Source: Allobranchiibius sp038199265 (GTDB lineage: Bacteria > Actinomycetota > Actinomycetes > Actinomycetales > Dermatophilaceae). Taken from it: DNA of 7,644 bases. Each line of letters opens with the position of its first letter. Position 1 is the stretch's first letter. Shown in pieces: positions 1-5,997 of the stretch. The notes beneath the pieces were generated by a model that saw only the letters and a list, made by a program, of their open reading frames with translations, did not search any database and was not told the origin of the DNA. The stretch lies in the NCBI GenBank assembly GCA_038199265.1, contig JBBPZD010000101.1, positions 1 through 7,644 on the forward strand, in the 5' to 3' direction. The translations under genes were made by a program, and so were the position numbers.

Positions 1-740
1 TCATCCGATCGTTGGCCTCCGGGCAGGACGAACTGCGCAAGGACAACGCCTCCATCGAGATGGAGCGCACCAACATGTGGCAGGCAATGCAGAAGTTGGG
101 TGAGTACAACACGCTTGCCACCGCCCTGGACGGAGCAGTCGAGCAGAAGATCGCCGAGCTCGAAGCACAGGGCAACACCGAGGACGCGAACATCATGAAA
201 TCCGATGTGCTGTTCACGGTGCGTCAGCGACGGCAGGACATCATGACGCAAATGGCGGTCTCGGTGCAGGGCTACCTGGCGCTCGATCTGGTGCGCAAGA
301 ACAACCAGGAACTGATCCGGGGTGTCGACCGCGCGCAGACCACCACGGTCGCGGCACTGCGCACGGCGATCATCGTGAGCCAGGCGCTGTCGCAGCAGAA
401 GCTGGTGTTGGACCAGATCACTTCGCTGAACACTACGACCTCGAACCTGATCGAGTCGACCTCGCTGCAGTTGAAGCAGCAGGGTGCCGAGATCAACCAG
501 CAGGCTGCCTCCAGCGGGATCGAGATCGACAAGCTGCAGGCGGCGTTCGACAACGTCTTCCAAACAATGGACGCCATCGACACCTTCCGCAGTCAGGCAG
601 GCGCGAATATGGCTCAGTCGATCACCGCCCTGCAGGGCCAGGTCGAGCGTGCCAAGCCTTACCTGGAGCGGTCGATGCGTTCGCAGGAGTCCGGCGGTTT
701 CGGCGGCGCTCAGAACTCGCAGGGTCAGATCGGTTCCTGA
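1..740 (+). CDS. telA: Toxic anion resistance protein TelA/KlaA family, C-terminal part (5' end outside window)
   Basis: The reading frame is open to the left edge (first whole codon at base 3), so about 245 C-terminal residues of a protein that is usually near 400 residues are visible. I read the TTG at base 12 as an internal Leu codon. The segment is rich in Gln, Glu and Ala, predicted all-helical and partly coiled coil. It carries the stretch around MWQAMQKLGEYNTLATALD, then DVLFTVRQRRQDIMTQMAVS, then VRKNNQELIRGVDRAQTTTV, which I recognise as typical of the TelA family. There is no signal peptide or membrane segment in the visible part, so it is likely cytosolic. TelA proteins are linked to tellurite and other stress tolerance and are common in ter loci; their biochemistry is unsettled. 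The last 20 or so residues are Gly/Ser/Gln-rich and probably disordered. The next gene starts 3 bases after the stop, which suggests co-expression. Confidence 0.93.
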   Translation, partial: IRSLASGQDELRKDNASIEMERTNMWQAMQKLGEYNTLATALDGAVEQKIAELEAQGNTEDANIMKSDVLFTVRQRRQDIMTQMAVSVQGYLALDLVRKNNQELIRGVDRAQTTTVAALRTAIIVSQALSQQKLVLDQITSLNTTTSNLIESTSLQLKQQGAEINQQAASSGIEIDKLQAAFDNVFQTMDAIDTFRSQAGANMAQSITALQGQVERAKPYLERSMRSQESGGFGGAQNSQGQIGS

Positions 741-743
741 CCT

Positions 744-1247
744 ATGGGTCTGCTCTCGCGGATGTTCGAGCCGGATCAGCAGCGCGTCACCCTCGCACCG
801 GAGGCCTCGCCTGCATCGGCAGCCCAGTCCGACGATTCGGTCAAGGCACTGCGTGAGCAGACCCAGGCGTTGGTGCTGGAGATCAACCGGAGCGCGGGGG
901 ATCTGCCACCGATTGCCGTCGTGCTCGCCCGCGCCGTCACAGACACCGTGTCCGATGTACTGGAGTCCCCGGAGGTCGAACTCTTGGACATCAGCGTCCG
1001 AGTGGCTGTCCACGCGATCCTGACCGACTACCTGCCCGGGTCGATCCGCAGTTACATCGGCGCGGTACGGGTAGCCGACGCGTCAGACAGGGCGGCTGCG
1101 ACCAGCGACATCGTGGAGCAGCTGACCACCCTGCGTGCCAGCGTCACCGAGCTGGCGGATGCCAGCAATCAGCGCGACCTGCAGGCGCTGCAGGTGCAGG
1201 GCCGGTTCCTGCAGGACAAGTTCGGCGGCTCGGAGCTCGATCTGTGA
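744..1247 (+). CDS. Small helical protein of unknown function next to telA
   Basis: This is a 167-residue protein I do not recognise with certainty. It begins MGLLSRMFEPD, a short amphipathic segment, followed by an Ala/Ser/Pro-rich stretch (about residues 15-32). A predicted helical body covers residues 33-160. The body includes a moderately hydrophobic part around residues 54-66 (LPPIAVVLARAVT), too weak to be a clear membrane span, and a C-terminal helix ending QVQGRFLQDKFGGSELDL. In other bacteria a small XpaC-like protein sits beside telA, and the helical make-up and C-terminal helix recall that family, but I cannot show homology by eye. The ATG at 744 follows the telA stop by 3 bases with no clear Shine-Dalgarno, so translation probably depends on telA. 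Its TGA overlaps the GTG start of the next gene. Confidence 0.85.
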   Translation: MGLLSRMFEPDQQRVTLAPEASPASAAQSDDSVKALREQTQALVLEINRSAGDLPPIAVVLARAVTDTVSDVLESPEVELLDISVRVAVHAILTDYLPGSIRSYIGAVRVADASDRAAATSDIVEQLTTLRASVTELADASNQRDLQALQVQGRFLQDKFGGSELDL

Positions 1248-1807
1248 ATCAACTCCCCAAAGGCGCGAACGCCTCACTGAGCAAAGAGAATCCGGGCCTG
1301 CGCGGGGTCGTGGTCGGTATCGACTGGGACGCCGGAGCCGAACACGTGCTCGCCGACTCCCTCACTCTGATGACAATTCTGTGCGACGTGCGCGGCAAGG
1401 CGCTGAGCCAGGAGCACGTGGTGTTCTTCAACCAGCTCGTCTCCGCCGATCTGTCGATCGTCCAGGTGGATGAGCTGATGGGCGACGATGACGAGCAGTT
1501 GGAGATCGACCTGACGGCGGTTCCTGCTGAGGTCGACCGGATAGTGGTGATCGTCTACATCAACGAGGGCGTGAGTGGACGACGGACACTCGGCCAGTTG
1601 CGCAAGTGCACGCTGCGGGTTCTCAATCTCGACGGTGGGGCGCACCTCGTCCAAACCGTTGATCTAGCGGCCGGCCTGGACAGCGAGACTGCCGTTGCGC
1701 TCGGACAGATCTACCGACGCGGCGAGGAGTGGAAGTTCAAGGCGCTCGGCAGTGGCTATTCCACTGGTCTGGCCGGCGTCGCCAAGGATTTCGGCGTAGC
1801 CCTGTGA
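1244..1807 (+). CDS. Divergent TerD-fold stress protein lacking the usual metal-site residues
   Basis: This 187-residue protein belongs to the TerD/CABP fold. The N-terminus LPKGANASLSKENPGL matches the TerD opening (LxKGxNxSLxK), and VVVGIDWD (residues 22-29) matches the family's GLGWD strand. The end, WKFKALGSGYSTGLAGVAKDFG (163-184), is nearly the same as in the canonical TerD at 2963-3550. The middle is not canonical. The FDLDASA motif is replaced by a sequence around VLADSLTLMTIL (35-46). The GDNRTGEGDGDDEQ loop is cut down to VDELMGDDDEQL (75-86). Calcium binding of the classical type therefore looks lost or reduced; that is inference from missing residues. The GTG start at 1244 shares bases with the previous stop (GTGA), and GGAG at 1232-1235 lies 8 bases upstream. 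It may be a structural or regulatory partner of the metal-binding TerDs. Confidence 0.88.
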   Translation: MNQLPKGANASLSKENPGLRGVVVGIDWDAGAEHVLADSLTLMTILCDVRGKALSQEHVVFFNQLVSADLSIVQVDELMGDDDEQLEIDLTAVPAEVDRIVVIVYINEGVSGRRTLGQLRKCTLRVLNLDGGAHLVQTVDLAAGLDSETAVALGQIYRRGEEWKFKALGSGYSTGLAGVAKDFGVAL

Positions 1808-2937
1808 CGCCCCCGAACGCAGCCCCTCCGAACGGACCCACTCGCACCGATCTGACGTATCTGAGACGTCGTACCCGACCCAAGAAGCAGCAGGCCCCCG
1901 CTGCGTCGTCGCCTGCTTCGGTGTCAGCAGTGCCGTCGGCCAATGCCACCGGTTCCCAGGTCGGTTCGGTCGCCGACTTCCTCTCCGGCCGGTCGACGCG
2001 ACCCGGCCGCCAGCGCCAGCCGGCGCGTGCTCCCGCAGCGACGGCCGCGCCACCGCCGCCTCGACCCGCTGCAGCGACGGCAGCCCGTGGCGGCGGGCTC
2101 GACCTCGGCGACAGCAGCGCGCCCAGTGTGCGGTCAGCGCCGAGCAGCGGTTCGCTCGATCTGGGTAGCAGCGGCGCGCCACAGGCCTCGCCCCGTCCGC
2201 CTGCGTCGAGCGGAAGTTCCCTCGACCTCGGTGGCAGTGGAACGCCCGCCTCGACGCCCGCTTCGATTTCTCGGCCGCAGTCGTCGAGTAGTTCCCTCGA
2301 CCTCGGTGACAGCAGCTCGCTCGATCTGGGACTGGGCGGCCCCGGTGCGCTCCATGGTTCTGTGCGCCATGTACGGGAGAAAGCCGACGATCTGCGGCTG
2401 CCCGTCATCAGCGAACACGAACGCCGCGTGCTGGGGGCCACCGATCGGGTGGTCCACCTGACTCGGATGCAGTCCGCAGTCGGCCGACTGCGCTTCGAGC
2501 CCGCCCTCGGTGCCGGTGAACACCTCGACCTCGGGTGCGCGCTGGAGACCTCTGATCGGCAGGAGTCGATCGTGCTCGGCACGCTCAACAGGCAAGGCCC
2601 CGACCCGCGGCGGCCCATGGTGCGCTGCGGAGGCCACGGGGCTGAGATCGACCTGCGCCGCATCCACTCACTTTCCCGGCTGCTGATCGTCGCTGTGGGG
2701 GGCCGGTTGCCCGGTGGCACCCTGGTCGTCACCACCTACGGTGGTTCGCGGATGGAGATTCCGCTGCGCAACGGACCCACTCTGGGAGCTCAGGCGCTGC
2801 TCACTGGGTACGTCGTGCAGGGACGATTAGTGCTGCGCGCGGAACTCGATCCCTTTTCCGGGACGTTGCAGCAGGTGTGTGGGGCCTACGGTTACACCGA
2901 ACTAACCTGGCGCGACCCCGGGACCCCGCTGATATGA
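1804..2937 (+). CDS. terA: TerA-like protein: basic N-terminus, LDLG-repeat linker, degenerate C-terminal TerD-like domain
   Basis: I place the start at GTG 1804, which overlaps the previous stop (GTGA), giving 377 residues. The frame is open 25 codons further upstream, but that part lies inside the preceding gene. Residues 14-28 (TDLTYLRRRTRPKKQ) form a basic tract. Residues 29-180 are low complexity, rich in Pro, Ala, Ser and Gly, with five (S/G)LDLG motifs at 98, 117, 139, 164 and 172. From about 185 the protein becomes globular. HLDLGCALETSD (240-251), GAEIDLRRIHSLSRLLIVAVGG (279-300), the strand TLVVTTYGGSRMEIPL (306-321) and the tail CGAYGYTELTWRDPGTPL (359-376) follow the order of a TerA C-terminal TerD-like domain. 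The acidic GDDxxGxxxxGE-type loop of that domain is replaced here by RCGGHGAE. It is probably cytosolic and a scaffold or partner of the TerD proteins. The family call is by pattern; the symbol is tentative. Confidence 0.8.
   Translation: MTPPNAAPPNGPTRTDLTYLRRRTRPKKQQAPAASSPASVSAVPSANATGSQVGSVADFLSGRSTRPGRQRQPARAPAATAAPPPPRPAAATAARGGGLDLGDSSAPSVRSAPSSGSLDLGSSGAPQASPRPPASSGSSLDLGGSGTPASTPASISRPQSSSSSLDLGDSSSLDLGLGGPGALHGSVRHVREKADDLRLPVISEHERRVLGATDRVVHLTRMQSAVGRLRFEPALGAGEHLDLGCALETSDRQESIVLGTLNRQGPDPRRPMVRCGGHGAEIDLRRIHSLSRLLIVAVGGRLPGGTLVVTTYGGSRMEIPLRNGPTLGAQALLTGYVVQGRLVLRAELDPFSGTLQQVCGAYGYTELTWRDPGTPLI
2095..2331 (+). repeat. Five imperfect LDLG motif repeats in the TerA-like linker
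   Basis: Within the TerA-like gene, residues 98-176 carry GLDLGDSSAP, SLDLGSSGAP, SLDLGGSGTP, SLDLGDSS and SLDLGLGG, starting at residues 98, 117, 139, 164 and 172. The spacing is uneven (19, 22, 25 and 8 residues), so this is not a simple slipped tandem DNA repeat. The codons vary between copies (ctcgacctcgg against ctcgatctggg), which suggests the peptide motif is what is kept. Pro/Ala/Ser-rich spacers lie between the copies. Confidence 0.85.
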
Positions 2938-2949
2938 AAGATCCGACTC

Positions 2950-2956
2950 GGAGGAG
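2950..2956 (+). promoter_or_regulatory. Strong Shine-Dalgarno for terD
   Basis: GGAGGAG lies 6 bases before the ATG at 2963, in the 25-base gap after the TerA-like gene. It is the best ribosome-binding site in the window and fixes the start of terD. No promoter-like hexamers fit in this gap. Confidence 0.85.
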
Positions 2957-2962
2957 AAGACA

Positions 2963-3550
2963 ATGGCAGTCAGTTTGAGCAAGGGCGGCAACGTGTCGCT
3001 GGCAAAGGCAGCACCGGGCATGACGACAGTGGTCGTCGGCCTCGGCTGGGACCCGCGCACCACGGACGGTGCACAGTTCGACCTCGACGCATCCGCACTC
3101 ATCTGCGGGCAGGACGGCAAGGTCCGCACCGACGCTGACTTCGTCTTCTACAACAACATGACCGGTGACAACGGCTCGGTCAACCACCAGGGCGACAACC
3201 GCACCGGCGAGGGTGACGGCGACGACGAGCAGATCGTCATCAACCTCGCGGCAGTCTCGCCCGACGTCTCCAAGATCGTCTTCCTGGCCTCGATCGACCA
3301 GGCGGAGGCACGCTCGCAGAACTTCGGCCAGGTCTCGGACGCGTACATCCGCTTCTTCGACGCCGACGATGCGACCAATGCCGAAAAGGGCGGCCGTTAC
3401 GACCTCGGTGAGGATGCCTCCACGGAGACCGCTCTCGTATTCGGTGAGCTGTACAAGAACGGCGCCGAATGGAAGTTCCGGGCAGTCGCTCAGGGATACT
3501 CATCGGGTCTGGCCGGGGTCATCAAGGACTTCGGCATCTCTGCCGGCTGA
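2963..3550 (+). CDS. terD: Tellurium resistance/stress protein TerD (canonical calcium-binding type)
   Basis: This 195-residue protein is a textbook TerD/TerE. It opens with MAVSLSKGGNVSLAK, followed by VVVGLGWD (23-30) and FDLDASALI (39-47). The acidic loop runs from GDNGSVNHQGDNRTG (68-82) through EGDGDDEQI (83-91). Further strands include VSKIVFLASID (102-112) and YIRFFDADD (128-136), then RYDLGED (145-151) and the closing EWKFRAVAQGYSSGLAG (169-185). In characterised TerD proteins the Asp-rich loops bind calcium; the same residues are all present here. The protein is soluble, with no signal peptide, and acts in the cytosol, perhaps at the inner face of the membrane with the TerC-type partner. 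Its own strong ribosome-binding site and mostly C-ending codons suggest it is made in larger amounts than its neighbours. TerE is an equally fair name, since TerD and TerE are hard to tell apart by eye. Confidence 0.95.
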   Translation: MAVSLSKGGNVSLAKAAPGMTTVVVGLGWDPRTTDGAQFDLDASALICGQDGKVRTDADFVFYNNMTGDNGSVNHQGDNRTGEGDGDDEQIVINLAAVSPDVSKIVFLASIDQAEARSQNFGQVSDAYIRFFDADDATNAEKGGRYDLGEDASTETALVFGELYKNGAEWKFRAVAQGYSSGLAGVIKDFGISAG

Positions 3551-3573
3551 CCCACCCACCACGTACCCGTCCT

Positions 3574-3580
3574 GAAGGGA
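3574..3580 (+). promoter_or_regulatory. Shine-Dalgarno for the DUF475 membrane gene
   Basis: GAAGGGA lies 4 bases before the ATG at 3585, in the 34-base gap that follows terD, and supports that start. The gap holds no hairpin that I can see, so I do not call a terminator there. Confidence 0.6.
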
Positions 3581-3584
3581 CCTC

Positions 3585-4730
3585 ATGGCCACGCTCAAAC
3601 ACTTTCGCATCGACTTCATCGTCGCTGCGATCGTGCTCGTCATCGCCTTCTTCTACGGCGGGGTCGATGCGGTCTCACTGACCGCGATCCTGATCGTGTT
3701 GGAGATTGTCTTCTCCTTCGACAACGCCGCGGTCAACGCCAAGTACCTCGCGAAGATGAACGAGTTCTGGCAGAAGATGTTCCTGACGGTCGGCGTGCTG
3801 ATCGCCGTCTTCGGTATGCGGTTGGTCTTCCCCTTCGTGATCGTTTGCGTCTCCGGCAAGATCTCGCCCGCCGAGGCGGTCAGTCTGGCTCTCGAGCGTG
3901 GTAACCCCGAGACGCCGGGGACGTACGGGTACATCCTGGACAAGGCCCACCCGTCGATCGCGGCGTTCGGTGGAATGTTCCTCTTCCTGCTGTTCCTGGA
4001 CTTCATGTTCGACAGTGAGAAGCAGGTCCACTGGCTGGGCCCGATCGAGCGCGCGTTACAGCGCATCGGCGCGCTCGACATGCTGTCGGTCGTTGTCGCC
4101 GGGATCAGCCTGCTGCTGGCGTCGGAGTTCCTCGCGACCAGCGAGGAGAAGGCCACGGTGCTCTTCTCAGGGGTGTTGGGGATCGTGCTGTACCTGGCGG
4201 TCAACGGCTTGTCCTCGGTGATGGAGGACCAGGAAGCCCACAAAGACGAAGAATTCGCCGAGCGGGAAGTCAATTCCCGGGGAGTCGTGTTGCTCGCCGG
4301 GAAGGCGGCCTTCTCGCTGTTCCTGTTCCTGGAAGTGCTCGACGCGACGTTCTCCTTCGACGGTGTCATCGGCGCGTTCGCGATCACACCCGACCCGGTC
4401 ATCATCGCGATGGGCCTGGGTGTCGGTGCGTTGGCGGTGCGGTCGCTCACCGTTTTCCTGGTGCGCAACGGCACCCTGGCGGAGTACCAGTACCTGGAGA
4501 ACGGCGCGCACTGGGCGATTGGTGCCCTGTCCGTGATGCTGGTGCTGACCATCAAATTCCACCTCGGTGAGGTCGTCATCGGTGGCACCGGCATCGCGTT
4601 CATCCTGGCTGCGTGGATCACTTCGATCGTCAGCAACAAGAAGAACGATGAGAACCAAGCCACGAACGAATCCGAAACACCCGACGAACCGGCGGCGTCT
4701 GCCGCTGGGAACGGAGCATCGAACTCATGA
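3585..4730 (+). CDS. TerC-related integral membrane protein, DUF475 family
   Basis: This is a 381-residue polytopic membrane protein with about nine or ten hydrophobic spans, near residues 11-29, 31-50, 67-90, 125-142, 165-183, 190-210, 238-260, 270-293, 308-325 and 330-350. Two pseudo-repeated acidic membrane motifs stand out: LEIVFSFDNAAVNA (39-52) and LEVLDATFSFDGVIGAFA (249-266). The E...FSFDN/G pattern is the hallmark of TerC-like proteins, where it is thought to take part in metal-ion transport. The length and the motif set fit DUF475 better than the shorter classical TerC, so I leave the symbol blank. The loop 213-230 is highly charged. The tail after residue 350 is hydrophilic and disordered, rich in Asn, Glu, Pro and Ala. 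The gene lies between two TerD-fold genes and its stop overlaps the next ATG (ATGA), which suggests it works with them at the membrane. Confidence 0.93.
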   Translation: MATLKHFRIDFIVAAIVLVIAFFYGGVDAVSLTAILIVLEIVFSFDNAAVNAKYLAKMNEFWQKMFLTVGVLIAVFGMRLVFPFVIVCVSGKISPAEAVSLALERGNPETPGTYGYILDKAHPSIAAFGGMFLFLLFLDFMFDSEKQVHWLGPIERALQRIGALDMLSVVVAGISLLLASEFLATSEEKATVLFSGVLGIVLYLAVNGLSSVMEDQEAHKDEEFAEREVNSRGVVLLAGKAAFSLFLFLEVLDATFSFDGVIGAFAITPDPVIIAMGLGVGALAVRSLTVFLVRNGTLAEYQYLENGAHWAIGALSVMLVLTIKFHLGEVVIGGTGIAFILAAWITSIVSNKKNDENQATNESETPDEPAASAAGNGASNS

Positions 4731-5317
4731 CCATCAACCTCAACAAGGGCCAGTCGATCAACCTCGCCAAGGCGGACGGCGGGTCGCTGACCCGTGTACG
4801 CATGGGTCTGGGCTGGGATGCAAAGGTCGTCACCAAGAAGACCCTTTTCGGCGGCACCAAGCAGGTGCAGCGTGACATCGACCTGGATGCCTCGGCCATC
4901 TTGATCGGTAACGGCAGCGTTCTCGACCTCGTCTACTTCGGCAAGCTGCGTTCCAGCGACGGCTCGATCCAGCACACTGGCGACAACCGCTCGGGTGCAG
5001 GCGACGGTGACGACGAGTCGATCATCGTGGATCTGCCGGCCGTGGCTGGTTCGGTCGACCACATCGTCTTCGTCGTGAACTCCTACAGCGGCGAGAACTT
5101 CACCGAGATCGAGAACGCATTCGTGCGCGCCGTCGACTCCGCCGCGAACGACAATGAACTGGTCCGCTATGAACTGACCGGCACGGGTCCGCAGACCGCG
5201 ATGGTGATGGCGAAGCTGTCCCGTTCCGGCTCCGGCTGGACCTTCACCGCTATCGGTACCCCCGGCCAGGGCCGCGTTGCCCAGGAGCTGGTTCCCCTGG
5301 CGCTCGCAGCGATCTGA
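4727..5317 (+). CDS. TerD-fold calcium-binding stress protein, TerX/TerZ-like
   Basis: This 196-residue protein begins MTINLNKGQSINLAK, then has MGLGWD (26-31), DIDLDASAI (50-58), HTGDNRSGAGDGDDESI (83-99) and VDHIVFVVNSYSGENF (110-125). All the acidic residues expected for calcium binding are present. Between GLGWD and DLDAS it has a longer basic loop (33-49, KVVTKKTLFGGTKQVQR) than the TerD at 2963. A loop with an FGG element here is typical of TerX/TerZ proteins. The C-terminus (GTPGQGRVAQELVPLALAAI) differs from the GYSSGLAG ending of the other two TerD paralogues. The ATG overlaps the stop of the membrane gene (ATGA), and GGAG at 4713-4716 lies 10 bases upstream. The next gene begins 2 bases after its stop, so it forms the link between the structural genes and the enzyme genes. 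Confidence 0.93.
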   Translation: MTINLNKGQSINLAKADGGSLTRVRMGLGWDAKVVTKKTLFGGTKQVQRDIDLDASAILIGNGSVLDLVYFGKLRSSDGSIQHTGDNRSGAGDGDDESIIVDLPAVAGSVDHIVFVVNSYSGENFTEIENAFVRAVDSAANDNELVRYELTGTGPQTAMVMAKLSRSGSGWTFTAIGTPGQGRVAQELVPLALAAI

Positions 5318-5319
5318 CC

Positions 5320-5997
5320 TTGCCTCCTCGTGCCCTCAGTCTCGATATCTGGGGCACGCTGATCGGAAGCGATCCAGCGTTCAAACCGGCGCGCAACGAA
5401 CTGTTGCGCGCCGCGTTTGCGCCTGCAGTCAGCTTTGCCGACTTCGATTCAGCGTTGCGGGCGGCAGACCGGGACAGCGACGAGTTATCCATGTCGACCG
5501 GTCGCGACGTCGGTTTCGACGCGCGGGTCGAGTTGACGCTCGCGCGGCTGGACGTGAGTTGTACGGGACTGACGGGCAGGTCGGCGGCGTTGATGCAGCA
5601 GCAGGCAGTGCTTGCGCTCGCGCATCCGCCGCGCCCGCTGACGCCGTTGCTTCCCGGCCTACTCACAGCCGTAGCAGCGCAGATGCCGGTGGTGTTGACG
5701 AGCAATACCGGAATGTTGCCGGGGGTGCTGATGCGCAAACTCCTGCGGCTGGCGGGTTTCGAGGTGGACGATCTGTCGATGGTCTTCTCCAACGAGGTGG
5801 GAGCCGCCAAACCGGCGCGCGAGATCTTCGGAGTTGCGGTGGCCGCGGTGGGGGTTCCCGCAGGGCAGGTGCTGCACATCGGGGACAACCCGATAGCTGA
5901 CGCGCAGGGTGGGCAGAACGCAGGTCTGATGACCTTGCTGGTCGCACCGGATGGTCTTGCGCTCGCTGCCGAGCTGGAAGAGCTGCTTGTCGGATGA
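5320..5997 (+). CDS. HAD-superfamily hydrolase of the Ter-linked biosynthetic module
   Basis: This is a 225-residue HAD protein. Motif I is LDIWGTL with Asp9 as the likely nucleophile. Motif II is VVLTSNTG (124-131, Ser128). The motif III Lys is Lys164 in GAAKPAREIF, and motif IV is HIGDNPIAD (186-194, Asp189 and Asp194). A helical C1-type cap fits between residues 15 and 110. Position +2 after the nucleophile is Trp11, not the Asp found in most HAD phosphatases; haloacid dehalogenases (DxYGT) also lack it. The substrate is unknown. HAD proteins beside PRTase genes in ter loci are predicted to act in making a nucleoside-like compound. The TTG at 5320 is the only start that keeps motif I near the N-terminus; the nearby GTG at 5330 is out of frame. 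No good Shine-Dalgarno is visible. The stop overlaps the next ATG (ATGA). Confidence 0.88.
   Translation: MPPRALSLDIWGTLIGSDPAFKPARNELLRAAFAPAVSFADFDSALRAADRDSDELSMSTGRDVGFDARVELTLARLDVSCTGLTGRSAALMQQQAVLALAHPPRPLTPLLPGLLTAVAAQMPVVLTSNTGMLPGVLMRKLLRLAGFEVDDLSMVFSNEVGAAKPAREIFGVAVAAVGVPAGQVLHIGDNPIADAQGGQNAGLMTLLVAPDGLALAAELEELLVG

Noticed and set aside
12..14. TTG at base 12 as the start of the TelA protein
   Set aside because: The frame is open to the window edge and TelA family members are much longer, so this is an internal Leu codon.
1729..1803. Longer N-terminus for the TerA-like protein, starting at ATG 1729
   Set aside because: These 25 codons lie wholly inside the conserved 3' end of the preceding TerD-fold gene. 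The GTG at 1804 gives the same GTGA junction as seen at 1244.
1737..2735. 332-codon open frame on the minus strand
   Set aside because: It is antisense to the TerA-like gene. The Arg/Ser/Pro-rich translation reflects the opposite strand of the Pro/Ala/Ser linker.
1724..3536. Similar DNA at the 3' ends of the genes at 1244 and 2963 as a mobile or recombination repeat
   Set aside because: The likeness is in the protein (GYS-S/T-GLAG...KDFG) with many third-base differences, so it reflects old paralogy and not a DNA repeat.
3551..3584. Terminator or promoter between terD and the DUF475 gene
   Set aside because: The 34-base gap shows no clear hairpin, T-run or -10/-35 pair; it is explained by a ribosome-binding site alone.
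3653..5062. 469-codon open frame on the minus strand
   Set aside because: It is antisense to the DUF475 membrane gene and the TerX/TerZ-like gene, both with clear family motifs. Its translation is rich in Ser, Arg and Thr with no domain, as expected for a shadow frame in GC-rich DNA.
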